The notes: generated by a model from the letters alone, not told the origin. 64,000 bases of DNA from Agrobacterium tumefaciens (GCA_025560025.1 CP048485.1:1-64000); one strand, 5' to 3'; positions 1 to 10,210 are shown, counted from the stretch's first letter. Translations and numbers: made by a program.

Positions 1-1464
1 ATGAAGCACGATGCGCTGTTTGAACGTTTTAGCGCGCGGCTCAAGGCACAGGTTGGTCCCGAGGTCTATGCAAGCTGGTTTGCACGGCTCAAACTCCATT
101 CCGTTTCGAAAAGCGTCGTCCGTTTTACCGTTCCGACGACATTTCTGAAGTCCTGGATCAACAACCGTTATATGGATCTGATCACCAACCTCGTGCAAAG
201 CGAGGATGCGGATGTGCTGAAGGTGGAAATTCTTGTCCGCTCTGCCAGCCGTCCGGTCCGTCCCGCGCAGGCCGAGGAGAGGGTGCAGCCGGTTCAGGAC
301 ATGGGCACTGTTGCGCGCAACAAGTCCTTCATTCCGTCGCAGCCCGCGACGACGCCTGCTGCGCAGCCCGCGGCGGCCCAGGCAACCCTGCGTCAGGGTA
401 GCTCCGGCCCGCTATTCGGCTCACCGCTTGATACACGTTTCACCTTCGATACCTTTGTCGAAGGCTCGTCTAACCGTGTGGCTCTTGCGGCGGCGAAGAC
501 AATCGCGGAAGCGGGTGCTGGCGCCGTGCGCTTCAACCCGCTGTTCATCCATGCGGGCGTCGGCCTCGGCAAGACGCATCTTCTGCAGGCGATTGCCAAT
601 GCCGCCATCGACAGCCCGCGCAATCCACGCGTGGTCTATCTGACGGCCGAATATTTCATGTGGCGTTTCGCGACCGCGATCCGCGACAATGACGCGCTGA
701 CGCTGAAGGACACGCTGCGCAATATCGATCTGCTCGTCATCGACGACATGCAGTTCCTGCAGGGTAAGATGATCCAGCACGAATTCTGCCACCTGCTGAA
801 CATGCTGCTCGACAGCGCCAAGCAGGTCGTGGTCGCTGCTGACCGGGCGCCCTGGGAGCTGGAATCGCTCGATCCGCGTGTCCGTTCGCGTCTTCAGGGC
901 GGTATGGCCATCGAGATCGAAGGTCCCGACTACGACATGCGTTATGAAATGCTCAACCGTCGCATGGGTTCGGCGCGTCAGGACGATCCGTCTTTCGAGA
1001 TTTCGGACGAAATCCTGACCCACGTTGCCAAAAGCGTGACGGCAAGCGGGCGTGAGCTTGAAGGCGCCTTCAACCAGCTGATGTTCCGTCGCTCTTTCGA
1101 GCCGAACCTCTCGGTTGACCGCGTCGATGAGCTGCTGTCGCACCTCGTCGGAAGCGGTGAGGCCAAACGCGTCCGCATCGAGGATATTCAGCGCATCGTC
1201 GCCAAGCACTATAATGTGTCGCGGCAGGAGCTGGTATCCAACCGCCGTACACGCGTCATCGTTAAGCCGCGCCAGATCGCCATGTATCTGGCCAAGATGC
1301 TGACGCCGCGTTCCTTCCCCGAGATCGGTCGCCGTTTCGGCGGTCGCGACCACACCACGGTTCTCCACGCGGTGCGAAAGATCGAGGAATTGATTTCCGG
1401 CGATACCAAGCTCGGCCATGAGGTTGAGCTGCTGAAGCGCCTGATCAACGAGAACAACGCCTAA
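1..1464 (+). CDS. dnaA: Chromosomal replication initiator DnaA (5' end possibly outside the window)
   Basis: DnaA binds DnaA boxes at the origin, melts DNA in its ATP form and loads the helicase. All four domains are visible in 487 residues: domain I (about 1-80), a Pro/Ala/Gln-rich linker (about 81-140), the AAA+ module with Walker A GVGLGKTH at 186-193 and Walker [10 protein letters not shown] at 244-252, and the DNA-binding domain IV with the signature [14 protein letters not shown] at 448-461. The reading frame begins on the first base of the window, so an upstream start adding a short N-terminal extension cannot be excluded. The protein is otherwise intact and normal in length. A GC-rich hairpin follows the stop. 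No DnaA-box cluster was noticed next to the gene, so it need not mark the origin. Confidence 0.97.
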   Translation: MKHDALFERFSARLKAQVGPEVYASWFARLKLHSVSKSVVRFTVPTTFLKSWINNRYMDLITNLVQSEDADVLKVEILVRSASRPVRPAQAEERVQPVQDMGTVARNKSFIPSQPATTPAAQPAAAQATLRQGSSGPLFGSPLDTRFTFDTFVEGSSNRVALAAAKTIAEAGAGAVRFNPLFIHAGVGLGKTHLLQAIANAAIDSPRNPRVVYLTAEYFMWRFATAIRDNDALTLKDTLRNIDLLVIDDMQFLQGKMIQHEFCHLLNMLLDSAKQVVVAADRAPWELESLDPRVRSRLQGGMAIEIEGPDYDMRYEMLNRRMGSARQDDPSFEISDEILTHVAKSVTASGRELEGAFNQLMFRRSFEPNLSVDRVDELLSHLVGSGEAKRVRIEDIQRIVAKHYNVSRQELVSNRRTRVIVKPRQIAMYLAKMLTPRSFPEIGRRFGGRDHTTVLHAVRKIEELISGDTKLGHEVELLKRLINENNA

Positions 1465-1467
1465 TAA

Positions 1468-1487
1468 AAGCGGCCTTCGGGCCGCTT
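1468..1487 (+). terminator. Hairpin after dnaA
   Basis: An 8-bp stem (AAGCGGCC / GGCCGCTT) with a TTCG tetraloop starts a few bases after the dnaA stop. The downstream tract (CAGCCTTTTG) is only moderately U-rich, so termination may be partial. A second and better terminator lies at 1641-1663. Confidence 0.65.
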
Positions 1488-1519
1488 CAGCCTTTTGACA
1501 ATCATATCCTGACACGCGA

Positions 1520-1601
1520 TGTCATCCTCGGGCTCGTCCCGAGGATTCAACCACGTTTCGGAAAGTCAATCGTTTGCAGATGCTCGGGACAGGCCCGAGC
1601 A
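1520..1601. repeat. Pair of REP-like palindromes in inverted orientation
   Basis: Two related hairpin units lie 34 bp apart. Unit 1 has a 9-bp stem ATCCTCGGG (1524-1532) with CCCGAGGAT (1538-1546). Unit 2 has an 8-bp stem TGCTCGGG (1581-1588) with CCCGAGCA (1594-1601). The reverse complement of unit 2 aligns with unit 1 (TC-CTCGGG-CCCGAG pattern), so the two form a head-to-head doublet like a BIME. Short palindromes of this kind are, from memory, common between genes in Agrobacterium and Rhizobium genomes. I saw no other copy in this window. Confidence 0.6.
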
Positions 1602-1640
1602 CGACGCGAGGAGAGGTTTTCGGACTGTGTTATTACTCTC

Positions 1641-1663
1641 AGCGGCCTATGGGCCGCTTTTTT
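1641..1663 (+). terminator. Rho-independent terminator between dnaA and hemW
   Basis: A 7-bp stem AGCGGCC / GGCCGCT with loop TATG runs into six T residues (1658-1663). The T tract is on the plus strand only, so it ends plus-strand transcripts: dnaA read-through or a short RNA starting after the first dnaA hairpin. It does not serve the convergent hemW transcript. Confidence 0.7.
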
Positions 1664-1686
1664 ATTGGCTTTTCGGGTCCCGCAGG

Positions 1687-2895
1687 TCAGCAGGCGAGAT
1701 CGGCCACCACCGCATCCAGAATGAGCATGCCGGAAGGCGTGCAGCGCAGGCGGGAATTGCCGAGCCTTTCCACGAAACCGTGCTGGAGAAGGAATTCTTC
1801 CTTTTCCGGGTCGAGATCGCGGCCGGAGAGGTCGCTCCAGCGGGCAAGATCGATACCCTCGCGCAGGCGAAGCCCCATCAGCAGCAATTCGTCTGCCTGC
1901 TCATCCACGCCGAGCATTTCCTGGTCGACCATGCCATGGCCTTCCCGCTCAACGGTTTCGAGCCAGTTTTCCGGATGCCGCTCGGTGGCGGTTGCGAGCT
2001 TGGAAGCGCCTCTCGTCAGGCGTCCATGCGCGCCGGGCCCAATGCCGGCATAATCGCCATAACGCCAATAGGTGAGGTTATGGCGGCTTTCCGCGCCAGG
2101 CCGGGCATGGTTGGAAACCTCATAGGCCGGCATGCCGTAACGCTCGGTGATTTCCTGCGTCGCCTCATAAAGCACGGCCGAATGCTCTCCATCCGGCACG
2201 ATGAGCTTGCCTGCCTTGTGCAGCCCGTAAAAGGGTGTGCCTTCCTCAATGGTCAACTGGTAGAGCGACAGATGGTCGACGGCATAGGAAACCGCCTCCT
2301 TCAGTTCGGCGTCCCATTCGGCCACCGTCTGGTTCGGGCGGGCGTAGATGAGATCGAAGGACATGCGCGGAAAAATCTCCCGCGCCAGCCGTATGGCTTT
2401 CAAGGCATCGGCAACATCATGCAGGCGGCCGAGGAACTTCAGATCGCGATCGTTCAGCGCCTGTACGCCGAGCGAGACGCGGTTGACACCCGCTGCCCGG
2501 TAACCGCGAAAGCGCTCCGCCTCAACGCTGGAAGGGTTCGCCTCCATCGTGATCTCGATACCGTCGGGCACATGCCAGAAGCGTGAGACGCCATCAAGAA
2601 GTGCTGCGACCGTCTGCGGGTCCATCAGCGATGGCGTGCCGCCGCCCATGAAGATGCTGGTGACGACGCGCGGGCCGCTCAATGCCCGCATATGTTCCAT
2701 TTCACGGAGAAAGGCAGCCGTAAATCGTTCCTGATCCACCGGGCGGTGGCGGACATGGCTGTTGAAATCACAATAGGGACATTTGGCCGCACAGAAGGGC
2801 CAATGCAGATAGATCCCGAAGCCGGGATCGCCCGTATCCGGCAGAAGCGATGCGCCGGGGGCAGAAAAATGATGCTCCCCGACCATCGGGTTCAT
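1687..2895 (-). CDS. hemW: Radical SAM heme chaperone HemW (HemN-like)
   Basis: HemW is a cytoplasmic radical-SAM protein related to oxygen-independent coproporphyrinogen oxidase (HemN), but it acts as a heme-binding chaperone. The cluster motif CxxxCxxC is at residues 35-42 (CAAKCPYC), just after the family signature [15 protein letters not shown] follows around residue 85, and the C-terminal HemN-type region is complete. Its 402 residues fit the family. The start codon overlaps the rdgB stop by four bases (ATGA), which indicates translational coupling in an rph-rdgB-hemW operon. The usual database name, coproporphyrinogen oxidase, is probably wrong in activity. Confidence 0.9.
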   Translation of the reverse strand: MNPMVGEHHFSAPGASLLPDTGDPGFGIYLHWPFCAAKCPYCDFNSHVRHRPVDQERFTAAFLREMEHMRALSGPRVVTSIFMGGGTPSLMDPQTVAALLDGVSRFWHVPDGIEITMEANPSSVEAERFRGYRAAGVNRVSLGVQALNDRDLKFLGRLHDVADALKAIRLAREIFPRMSFDLIYARPNQTVAEWDAELKEAVSYAVDHLSLYQLTIEEGTPFYGLHKAGKLIVPDGEHSAVLYEATQEITERYGMPAYEVSNHARPGAESRHNLTYWRYGDYAGIGPGAHGRLTRGASKLATATERHPENWLETVEREGHGMVDQEMLGVDEQADELLLMGLRLREGIDLARWSDLSGRDLDPEKEEFLLQHGFVERLGNSRLRCTPSGMLILDAVVADLAC

Positions 2896-3536
2896 GCCTC
2901 CAGGCAGGTTTCTACGAATTTTTTAAAGGCGCGGGCGCGATGCGACAGCGCTGCCGCGTCACCCGGCTTCCAGCCGTGTTTTTCGTCCGCCGTCATCTCA
3001 CCGAATGTAGTGTCATAGCCTTCAGGTTTGAAGACGGGGTCATAACCGAAACCACTCGTTCCGCGCGGCGGCCACACCACAGTGCCCTCCACCTCGCCAC
3101 GGAAATATTCGACATGCCCATCCGGCCAGGCGAGGCAAAGCACGCTCACGAAGCGCCCCGTGCGATCTTCCGGCTTTGATGCGCCACGCTCGGCAAGCGC
3201 ATCCTCGACCTTCTGCATCGCCATGGCGAAGTCGCGCGTGCCATCGGCCGTTTCCGCCCAATTGGCGGTATAGACGCCCGGTGCTCCATCCAGCGCATCG
3301 ATGACCAGACCGGAATCGTCGGACAAGGCGGGCAGACCCGATGCCTTTGCGGAGGCAAGCGCCTTGATGGCGGCATTGTCCTCAAAGGTGGTGCCCGTTT
3401 CTTCCGGCTCTTCGAAATTCAGCTCGGCAGCCGACTTGGCAGAGAAACCGAAAGGTCCGATCAGGTCAGCGATTTCGGCGATCTTGCCCTTGTTGTGGCT
3501 GGCGACGACGATCGTTCTGGTATCGAGCTTGCGCAT
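2892..3536 (-). CDS. rdgB: XTP/dITP pyrophosphatase (non-canonical purine NTPase)
   Basis: RdgB hydrolyses dITP, XTP and dHAPTP to monophosphates and keeps deaminated purines out of DNA and RNA. The start was set at the ATG giving [18 protein letters not shown], which places the nucleotide-binding SHNKGK at 13-18. A longer frame upstream would overlap rph and carries no conserved sequence. Other family marks are [10 protein letters not shown] in the middle and SGFGYDPVF and SHRARAF toward the C terminus. It has 214 residues, the usual size. It lies 16 bp after rph and overlaps hemW by four bases. Confidence 0.93.
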   Translation of the reverse strand: MRKLDTRTIVVASHNKGKIAEIADLIGPFGFSAKSAAELNFEEPEETGTTFEDNAAIKALASAKASGLPALSDDSGLVIDALDGAPGVYTANWAETADGTRDFAMAMQKVEDALAERGASKPEDRTGRFVSVLCLAWPDGHVEYFRGEVEGTVVWPPRGTSGFGYDPVFKPEGYDTTFGEMTADEKHGWKPGDAAALSHRARAFKKFVETCLEA

Positions 3537-3552
3537 GACGTTTTCCCGTGGC

Positions 3553-4269
3553 TCAGGCGATCGCCTGTTTCTGAAGGGCGACCAGTTCGCCGCAGCCCGT
3601 CTTGGCAAGGCTAAGCAGCGTCAGGAATTCCTCTTCGGAGAAGGGGGCGCCTTCCGCCGTTCCCTGAACCTCGACGATGCCGCCGGAACCGGTGATGACG
3701 AAATTCGCGTCGGTCTCGGCAGAGGAATCCTCCAGATAATCGAGATCGATGACCGGCTGTTTTGCGAAGATGCCGCAGGAGATCGCCGCGATATGATCCT
3801 TGAGGACCTTCTCGACCTTGATCATGTTGCGGGTTTCCATCCACTTCAGGCAATCATGGAGGGCTATCCAGGCGCCGGTGATCGAGGCGGTGCGTGTGCC
3901 GCCATCGGCCTGAATGACGTCGCAGTCGATGCTGATCTGGCGCTCCCCGAGCGCCTGCAGGTCGACCACCGCACGCAGCGAACGGCCGATGAGGCGCTGG
4001 ATTTCCTGGGTACGGCCGCCCTGCTTGCCGGAAGCGGCCTCACGCTTCATGCGCTCATGGGTGGAGCGCGGCAGCATGCCATATTCGGCGGTGACCCAGC
4101 CCTTGCCGCTGTTGCGCAGCCACGGCGGCGTCTTTTCCTCAAGGCTTGCGGTGACGAGCACATGCGTGTCGCCGAATTTGACCAGACAGGAGCCTTCGGC
4201 ATGTTTCGAGAAATTGCGCTCGAAGGAAACCTTGCGCATCTGATCGGTTTTTCTGCCTGAAGGCCGCAT
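3553..4269 (-). CDS. rph: Ribonuclease PH
   Basis: RNase PH is a phosphate-dependent 3'-5' exonuclease that trims tRNA 3' ends. The start at 4269 ([20 protein letters not shown]) gives the standard 238-residue protein. The longer open frame adds only a non-conserved basic stretch. Typical motifs are [13 protein letters not shown], the basic segment around [13 protein letters not shown], and [10 protein letters not shown]; the region after [20 protein letters not shown] forms the phosphate and RNA site. It is divergent from hrcA across 136 bp and is the first gene of the rph-rdgB-hemW operon. Confidence 0.96.
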   Translation of the reverse strand: MRPSGRKTDQMRKVSFERNFSKHAEGSCLVKFGDTHVLVTASLEEKTPPWLRNSGKGWVTAEYGMLPRSTHERMKREAASGKQGGRTQEIQRLIGRSLRAVVDLQALGERQISIDCDVIQADGGTRTASITGAWIALHDCLKWMETRNMIKVEKVLKDHIAAISCGIFAKQPVIDLDYLEDSSAETDANFVITGSGGIVEVQGTAEGAPFSEEEFLTLLSLAKTGCGELVALQKQAIA

Positions 4270-4405
4270 ATGATCCACTCTCCATGTTGGTTCCTGCCTT
4301 CTAAGGCGAGGCCCGGGCATTTGCAAAGCCAATTTCCGTTTTGCCGCGGCGGCGCGACGCATTATATTGATGCAAACAGGATTTGGATGACAAAGAACGG
4401 ACGAG

Positions 4406-5497
4406 ATGGGCTTTTCTGCACCGCTTTCAAAAGATCAGGCATCGCTGCTGGATGAACGGTCGCGGGAGATTTTCCGGCGCATCGTTGAAGGTTATCTCGA
4501 CACGGGTGAACCCCTGGGGTCGCGCAGCCTGTCGCGGCTGCTGCCCATGTCGCTCTCGCCGGCTTCCGTCCGCAACGTGATGAGCGATCTGGAGGAGCTG
4601 GGCCTCATCTATTCGCCGCATATCAGCGCCGGGCGCCTGCCCACCCAGACGGGACTACGCTTCTTCGTTGACGCCTTCATGCAGGTGGGCGATCTGCCTG
4701 CTGAGGAACGGGCAAACATCGACCGGCAGATCGGCCCGGTCGCCGGCCACGAGCAATCGCTGGAAGGGCTGCTGACGGAGGCGAGCCGCATGTTATCAGG
4801 CATGTCGCGCGGCGCTGGCCTCGTGCTGACGGCCAAGAACGACGTCATCCTCAAACATGTGGAATTCATCCGGCTGGAACCCACCAAGGCGCTTGCCGTG
4901 CTGGTGGGCGACCACAATCAGGTCGAAAACCGCATCATCGAGTTACCTGCGGGCATTTCCTCGTCGCAATTGATAGAGGCGGCGAATTTCATCAATGCGC
5001 ATCTGTCCGGCCAGACGCTGCAGGAGTTGCGAACTCAGTTCCAGAGGCAGCAGGCGGAGTTGCAATCGGAGCTCGGCACGTTGGCGCAGGATCTCATCGA
5101 GCGCGGCCTGGCTGTCTGGGCGGGCGACAATGAGGAGGGCAAGCTCGGCCGCCTCATCGTGCGCGGGCGCTCCAACCTGCTCGAGGGTCTCGCCGGTGAG
5201 GAAGACATTGATCGCGTGCGCCTGCTGTTCGACGATCTCGAGCGCAAGGAAAACCTCATCGAAATCCTCAATCTCGCGGAAAGCGGCTCGGGGGTCAGGA
5301 TTTTCATCGGTTCGGAAAACAAGCTGTTTTCGCTGTCCGGTTCCTCGCTGATTGTCGCGCCCTACCGCGATGAGGAAAATCGCGTTGTGGGTGCGGTCGG
5401 CGTCATTGGTCCCACCAGGCTCAATTACGCCCGTATCGTACCTATGGTGGACTATACTGCGCAGATCATGGCCCGCCTTTCCCGGAAGCAGAGATAG
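4406..5497 (+). CDS. hrcA: Heat-inducible transcription repressor HrcA
   Basis: HrcA represses chaperonin genes by binding CIRCE elements and needs GroE for activity. The N-terminal winged helix (about residues 10-85, including [20 protein letters not shown], which follows EGYLDTGE) and the GAF-like and dimerisation regions (from about 110) are intact. The length of 363 residues is typical. I saw no CIRCE inverted repeat (TTAGCACTC-N9-GAGTGCTAA) in the 136 bp upstream or before grpE, so HrcA probably acts on groESL elsewhere and is not obviously autoregulated here. grpE follows after 113 bp. Confidence 0.95.
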   Translation: MGFSAPLSKDQASLLDERSREIFRRIVEGYLDTGEPLGSRSLSRLLPMSLSPASVRNVMSDLEELGLIYSPHISAGRLPTQTGLRFFVDAFMQVGDLPAEERANIDRQIGPVAGHEQSLEGLLTEASRMLSGMSRGAGLVLTAKNDVILKHVEFIRLEPTKALAVLVGDHNQVENRIIELPAGISSSQLIEAANFINAHLSGQTLQELRTQFQRQQAELQSELGTLAQDLIERGLAVWAGDNEEGKLGRLIVRGRSNLLEGLAGEEDIDRVRLLFDDLERKENLIEILNLAESGSGVRIFIGSENKLFSLSGSSLIVAPYRDEENRVVGAVGVIGPTRLNYARIVPMVDYTAQIMARLSRKQR

Positions 5498-5610
5498 GAT
5501 AAGCCCGCAAGGCCAGAGAATGCGGCAAGCTTTTCGCCGCAAGCCTTGATTTTTGCCCGTCAAACCTCGATATCGGGCGCAACCAACAACATTCAAATCT
5601 GGAGAACGTC

Positions 5611-6246
5611 ATGACCGACGATACAAAAAAGCCCGGACCTGACGCTGATGTCGCCGAAGAGTTTGTCGAACCCACGCTTGCCGGGGAAGAGCCGTCTGAA
5701 ATCGCCGAACCCGATCCGGTCGAGCTGCTGAAGTCTGAAAATGCCGATCTGCGCGACAAGTTCCTGCGCCTCGCAGCCGAAATGGACAATCTTCGTCGCC
5801 GTACCGAGCGTGACGTCAAGGACGCCAAGTCCTATTCGCTCGCCGGTTTTGCGCGCGACATGCTCGCCGTTTCCGATAATCTTCGCCGCGCTCTCGAGGC
5901 CATTCCCGACGAACTCAAGACCAATGGCGAAGCTGGTCTCAACGGCCTGATTGAAGGCGTGGAAATGACCGAGCGCTCGATGCTGTCGACGCTGGAACGC
6001 CACGGCGTCAAGAAGATCGATGCTGAAGGCCAGAAGTTCGACCCGAATTTCCACCAGGCCATGTTCGAAATCCCCAACCCGGCGGTTCCGAACAATACCG
6101 TGGTTCAGGTGGTTCAGGCCGGTTTCACCATCGGTGATCGCGTGCTGCGCCCCGCCATGGTCGGTGTCGCCAAGGGCGGCCCGAAGGCGGAGACCGCCGC
6201 ATCGGCCGAGCCGGGCACCTCTTCTCTCAATGAAAAGGATGCCTGA
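5611..6246 (+). CDS. grpE: Nucleotide exchange factor GrpE
   Basis: GrpE releases ADP from DnaK in the Hsp70 cycle. The protein has an acidic disordered N terminus (residues 1-40), a long coiled-coil helix (about 45-95, [20 protein letters not shown]), and the C-terminal beta domain with [20 protein letters not shown] and VGVAKGG. Its 211 residues are normal. An AACGTC-type leader precedes the ATG, with GGAG at a reasonable distance (CTGGAGAACGTC). A strong terminator sits directly downstream, so this closes the hrcA-grpE unit. Confidence 0.96.
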   Translation: MTDDTKKPGPDADVAEEFVEPTLAGEEPSEIAEPDPVELLKSENADLRDKFLRLAAEMDNLRRRTERDVKDAKSYSLAGFARDMLAVSDNLRRALEAIPDELKTNGEAGLNGLIEGVEMTERSMLSTLERHGVKKIDAEGQKFDPNFHQAMFEIPNPAVPNNTVVQVVQAGFTIGDRVLRPAMVGVAKGGPKAETAASAEPGTSSLNEKDA

Positions 6247-6270
6247 GGCATTCTCTTCATTACCCTAATA

Positions 6271-6298
6271 AAAAACGCGCCTTAAGGGCGCGTTTTTT
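6271..6298. terminator. Bidirectional terminator between grpE and ptsN
   Basis: An 11-bp stem (AAAAACGCGCC / GGCGCGTTTTT) with a 5-nt loop has A residues before and T residues after it. It can therefore end grpE transcription on the plus strand and ptsN transcription on the minus strand. Confidence 0.88.
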
Positions 6299-6334
6299 AT
6301 GTCATGAAAACTGAGGCCAGCAGGGAAGCGGCGA

Positions 6335-6796
6335 TCAGGCCGCCGTCGCCTGCTCCTGATTGAGGAAGGCGTAGATTGCCGTGTCGGAATCGGTGGCGCG
6401 CAGCTTGGCCACCAGTTCGGGGTCGCGCAGGGCGCGCGCAATTCTGGACAGGGCCTTGAGGTGATCCGCGCCGGCACCCTCGGGCGCGAGCAGCAGGAAA
6501 ACCAGATCGACCGGCTGGTCGTCCAGTGCTTCGAAATCGACCGGCGTTTCAAGACGTGCGAAAACACCGGTGATCTGATGAATGCTGTTGAGCTTGCCAT
6601 GCGGAATGGCGATGCCGTGGCCCACACCGGTGGAGCCGAGCTTTTCACGCTGGAGGATGACGTCGAAAACTTCCCGTTCCGAGACTCCGGTAATTCTGGC
6701 TGCCTTTGCGGCCAGCTCCTGAAGCAATTGCTTTTTGGAATTCACCTTGAGGGCGGGAATAATCGCATCTTGTTGCAGCAAATCTGCCAACGCCAT
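6335..6796 (-). CDS. ptsN: Nitrogen PTS EIIA protein PtsN
   Basis: PtsN is the EIIA-like end of the nitrogen phosphotransferase chain (PtsP-NPr-PtsN), which signals nitrogen and carbon state and affects potassium uptake and sigma-54 genes. The phosphorylatable histidine is H66 in GHGIAIPHGK. The EIIA-fructose fold is complete at 153 residues. It lies downstream of rpoN and hpf on the same strand, 83 bp after hpf. This rpoN-hpf-ptsN linkage is widely conserved in proteobacteria and supports the assignment. Confidence 0.95.
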   Translation of the reverse strand: MALADLLQQDAIIPALKVNSKKQLLQELAAKAARITGVSEREVFDVILQREKLGSTGVGHGIAIPHGKLNSIHQITGVFARLETPVDFEALDDQPVDLVFLLLAPEGAGADHLKALSRIARALRDPELVAKLRATDSDTAIYAFLNQEQATAA

Positions 6797-6879
6797 TCTC
6801 TTTTTCCTTCATGCCATCGAGACGATGTGGGAGGCAGATACGCTTTCGCGCCCTGCCTCCCACAGTCCTGTCAGACTGT

Positions 6880-7452
6880 TCAGCTCTTGATCGTTTCCGC
6901 GTCGATCCAGCCGATATTGCCGTCATGACGTCGGTAGACGATGTTGAGATATTCCTTGCCCGGGCTGCGGAAGAGCAGAACCGGTTCGTCCGTCATGTCG
7001 AGCGCCATCACGGCGCTTGCAACGGACATTGTCTTTATCTGTTTCGAACTCTCTGCCACGATGGTGGGTGCGTAATCTTCAGGGACCTCGTGATCCTCAT
7101 CTGGAATAGCATCCATCACCGTATAGGCGATTTCCGGCATCACGCCATTTGCGCCGCTATGATGGTCTTTCAGCTTGCGCTTGTAGCGACGCAGGCGCTT
7201 TTCAATCCGCTCTGCGGCGGCATCGAAACTCGCTTGCGGATCATTTGCCTGACCCGCCGCATGCAATACAACGCCCGTATCGAGATGCAGCTTGCAATCG
7301 GCGGCAAAACGCGATCCCGACTTCTCCACGGTCACTTGGCCTGAATACCCCCCATCGAAGTATTTGGTAACCGCCAGACCTATATTGTCCTCAATCCGCT
7401 GACGGAAAGATTCACCGATCTCCATATGTTTACCAGATACACGCACACTCAT
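6880..7452 (-). CDS. hpf: Ribosome hibernation promoting factor, long form
   Basis: Long HPF dimerises 70S ribosomes into inactive 100S particles in starved cells. The start was put at 7452 (MSVRVSGKHMEIG); the longer open frame has no conserved N terminus. The N-terminal S30AE domain covers about residues 1-105 and the C-terminal dimerisation domain about 135-190 (PVLLFRSPGKEYLNIVYRR). The 190-residue length identifies the long form rather than the short gamma-proteobacterial HPF or YfiA. It lies 245 bp after rpoN and may have its own promoter. Confidence 0.94.
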   Translation of the reverse strand: MSVRVSGKHMEIGESFRQRIEDNIGLAVTKYFDGGYSGQVTVEKSGSRFAADCKLHLDTGVVLHAAGQANDPQASFDAAAERIEKRLRRYKRKLKDHHSGANGVMPEIAYTVMDAIPDEDHEVPEDYAPTIVAESSKQIKTMSVASAVMALDMTDEPVLLFRSPGKEYLNIVYRRHDGNIGWIDAETIKS

Positions 7453-7697
7453 GGAAATTTTCCTTTTTGTAGTGATTTGCGAGTACCAGCTTACGTCAAG
7501 CCGCGCGCGCATCCAAGCGTTTCGAAGACCTTAAAAAGCCCCCATTCGAATTTTACGCCCATGGACGGTGGAGATGAATCCGTTACAAATGACCTTGCTT
7601 ACGTGTGCGGCGGGCTTCTAGCCCCTGGCGTGGCAAGAGTCAATGGTGCAGCCGGGATGCGGCAGCCAAGCCCTGAAAACGTGATCGTTTTCGCTGC

Positions 7698-9248
7698 TCA
7701 GTAGGCTGAGGCCCTCGCCAGCGCTTTCTTTTCCCGGCGCCTTTGCACGGAGGAGGGGATGTTCATCGCCTCGCGATATTTGGCGACGGTGCGGCGGGCG
7801 AGATCGATGCCGCTCTTTTTCAGATTGTCGACGATATCGTCATCGGAAAGCACGGCGTCGGCAGACTCCTGCGCAATCATGCCCTTGATGCGGTGGCGCA
7901 CCGCTTCCGCCGAATGGCTGTCGCCGCCTTCCACGGAACTGATCGACACGCTGAAGAAATATTTGAGCTCGAACAGACCGCGCGGCGTCAGCATGTATTT
8001 TTTCGACGTCACGCGGCTGACGGTGGATTCATGCATCTTGATCGCATCGGCCACCGTCTTCAGGTTCAGCGGGCGCAGGTGATCAACGCCGTTGACGAGA
8101 AAGGCGTCCTGCTGGCGAACAATTTCGGTTGCCACCTTCATGATGGTGCGGGCGCGCTGGTCCAGGCTGCGGGTGAGCCAATGTGCAGTCTGCATGCACT
8201 CGGCCAGAAAATCCTGATCCTCGCCCTGACGGACCTTGTGCCGTGAGACCTCGGCGAAATAGGTCTGGTTGATGAGCACGCGAGGCAGCGTTTCGGGATT
8301 GATTTCCACAAGCCAGCCGCCTGTAGAGGAGGGGCGCACGATGATATCGGGGACGATTGTCTCCGAAACGGTCGAATCGTAGCCCGCGCCGGGGCGTGGA
8401 TTGAGTGTGCGGATTTCCGCCAGCATGTCGAGAAGGTCTTCTTCATCGACGCCGCAGAGTTTTTTCAGAGCCGCAAAGTCCCGTTTGGCCAGAAGTTCCA
8501 GATTGTCGACAAAGGCCCGCATCGCCGGATCGAGCCGATCTTTCTGGGCGAGCTGGATTGCCAGACATTCGCTCAGCGAGCGGGAAAACACGCCCGGAGG
8601 ATCGAAGCCCTGAAGGGTTTTCAAAACCTGCTCAACCGCCGAAGGGGTTGCTCCCAGCCGTTCGGCGACATCATCCACAGCATCCGTTGCGATATAGCCG
8701 GTTTCGTCGAGCTGGCCGATCAGCGCATCGGCGATCATCCGCTCCTCCGGGGAAGAAATGGCGAGCGGCAATTGCTGATTGAGATGGTCACCAAGGCTCT
8801 GTTTTGCGGCAACGAAGTCGTCGAGATCGTAACCTTCGCCGGACTCCTGTCCGGGCATGGATTTCCACTGGCCCGCCAGCTCGGGGGCGTCGGCTTTTCT
8901 GGGTTCGCCGTCGTCGGGAAAGACGTTTTCAAAGCTGGTATCCAGCTGTTCGCCAAGATTGGCGGCGCGCTCACCGTACCAGTCGTCGCTGTCAGCCGTT
9001 ATCGCAGCGGATTTATCCGAAGCCTCGCTATCGGCATCGCCGAAATTCTCCGCATCCGCCGGGCTGTCACCGCCCAAATCGCCGTCGTTTGCCGCAATTT
9101 CAAGCAGCGGATTGCGTTCGACCTCCTGCGCAATAAACTGCGTCAGCTCGAAATGCGTCATCTGAAGCAGCTGGATGGACTGCATCAGTTGCGGTGTCAT
9201 CACAAGAGACTGGTTTTGACGCAGCAAAAGGCTGGCAGATAATGCCAT
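7698..9248 (-). CDS. rpoN: RNA polymerase sigma-54 factor RpoN
   Basis: Sigma-54 directs polymerase to -24/-12 promoters and needs AAA+ activators such as NtrC or NifA. Region I is the Gln/Leu-rich N terminus (SLVMTPQLMQSIQLLQM). An acidic region II follows (about 55-115), then the core-binding domain. The DNA-binding C terminus carries the RpoN box ARRTVAKYRE at about 484-493. The 516 residues are intact. It is downstream of lptB on the minus strand (152 bp gap) and upstream of hpf and ptsN. Confidence 0.97.
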   Translation of the reverse strand: MALSASLLLRQNQSLVMTPQLMQSIQLLQMTHFELTQFIAQEVERNPLLEIAANDGDLGGDSPADAENFGDADSEASDKSAAITADSDDWYGERAANLGEQLDTSFENVFPDDGEPRKADAPELAGQWKSMPGQESGEGYDLDDFVAAKQSLGDHLNQQLPLAISSPEERMIADALIGQLDETGYIATDAVDDVAERLGATPSAVEQVLKTLQGFDPPGVFSRSLSECLAIQLAQKDRLDPAMRAFVDNLELLAKRDFAALKKLCGVDEEDLLDMLAEIRTLNPRPGAGYDSTVSETIVPDIIVRPSSTGGWLVEINPETLPRVLINQTYFAEVSRHKVRQGEDQDFLAECMQTAHWLTRSLDQRARTIMKVATEIVRQQDAFLVNGVDHLRPLNLKTVADAIKMHESTVSRVTSKKYMLTPRGLFELKYFFSVSISSVEGGDSHSAEAVRHRIKGMIAQESADAVLSDDDIVDNLKKSGIDLARRTVAKYREAMNIPSSVQRRREKKALARASAY

Positions 9249-9400
9249 GGCGGACGCGAAACTCCCCTTACAGCTTCTCCATTGCCACAGTTTTCATAAA
9301 TTTTGCGGAGGCAAGAGAACTTGGCCCAAAAATTGCTTTTTTATCTTGTTTGGTCAAGCGTCAGGGCGGGGCGCGATGAAGAATCTTTCGCGCCCGGGGG

Positions 9401-10210
9401 CTACAGGCTAAAATTATTGCCGAGATAGAGGCGGCGAACGTCCGGATTATTGACGATATCGTCCGCGCGGCCATGGGTCAGAACCTCACCGGCATGGATG
9501 ATATAAGCACGGTCGATGAGGCCGAGCGTTTCGCGGACGTTGTGGTCGGTAATGAGAACGCCGATCCCGCGTGCGGTCAAATGCCGGACAAGATTCTGGA
9601 TGTCGCTGACGGAAATCGGGTCGACGCCCGCAAAAGGCTCGTCCAGGAGCATGAAGGTCGGATCGGTCGCGAGAGCACGGGCGATTTCGAGGCGGCGGCG
9701 TTCACCACCCGAAAGTGCGACTGCCGGCGATTTGCGCAGCTGCGCAATATGAAACTCTTCCAGCAACTCATCGAGCTTGTGGTTGCGCTTGACGCTGTCC
9801 GGTTCGTGGACCTCCAGCACGGCGCGGATGTTTTCTTCCACCGTCAGTCCGCGGAAAATCGAGGCTTCCTGCGGCAGATAACCGACGCCGAGGCGCGCAC
9901 GCCTGTACATCGGCATGCCGGTAACATCATTGCCGTTGATGGCGATCTTGCCGGTATCGACGGGCACGAGGCCGGTGATCATGTAAAAACAGGTGGTTTT
10001 GCCCGCGCCGTTGGGGCCGAGCAGCCCCACCGCCTCGCCGCGGCGCACGACCAGGGAAACGCCGTTGACGACCCGGCGCGTATTATAGGTCTTCGTCAGA
10101 CCATGCGCGATCAGGGTGCCTTCATAACGAGCCTTGTCGGCTTGCGATGTCGCTTCCACGGATCGGTTGCGCCCGCCGCCAAATATTTTTGAGATCGAGG
10201 GTATCTTCAC
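9401..10210 (-). CDS. lptB: LPS export ABC transporter ATPase LptB
   Basis: LptB powers LptFG extraction of LPS from the inner membrane. ABC motifs are Walker A GPNGAGKT (65-72), Q-loop YLPQEASIF (about 110-118), signature LSGGERRR (165-172), Walker B FMLLDEP (185-191) and the switch histidine in LITDHNVRE. A 30-residue N-terminal extension (GGGRNRSVEATSQADKARYE) precedes the ABC fold, longer than in E. coli LptB. It closes the lptC-lptA-lptB operon (9 bp after lptA). The LptFG permeases are not in this window. Confidence 0.95.
   Translation of the reverse strand: MKIPSISKIFGGGRNRSVEATSQADKARYEGTLIAHGLTKTYNTRRVVNGVSLVVRRGEAVGLLGPNGAGKTTCFYMITGLVPVDTGKIAINGNDVTGMPMYRRARLGVGYLPQEASIFRGLTVEENIRAVLEVHEPDSVKRNHKLDELLEEFHIAQLRKSPAVALSGGERRRLEIARALATDPTFMLLDEPFAGVDPISVSDIQNLVRHLTARGIGVLITDHNVRETLGLIDRAYIIHAGEVLTHGRADDIVNNPDVRRLYLGNNFSL

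Noticed and set aside
1465..1686. Replication origin next to dnaA
   Set aside because: The region contains terminators and REP-like palindromes but no DnaA-box cluster or AT-rich unwinding region was seen. In Agrobacterium-type chromosomes the origin is reported elsewhere.
4270..4405. CIRCE operator upstream of hrcA
   Set aside because: No TTAGCACTC-type inverted repeat is present here or before grpE.
7453..7697. Sigma-54 (-24/-12) promoter before hpf
   Set aside because: No TGGCAC-N5-TTGC pattern with correct spacing was found on the minus strand.
9369..9395. lptB terminator
   Set aside because: An 8-bp inverted repeat (GGGCGCGA / TCGCGCCC) follows lptB, but no T tract follows on the minus strand, so it was not listed as a terminator.
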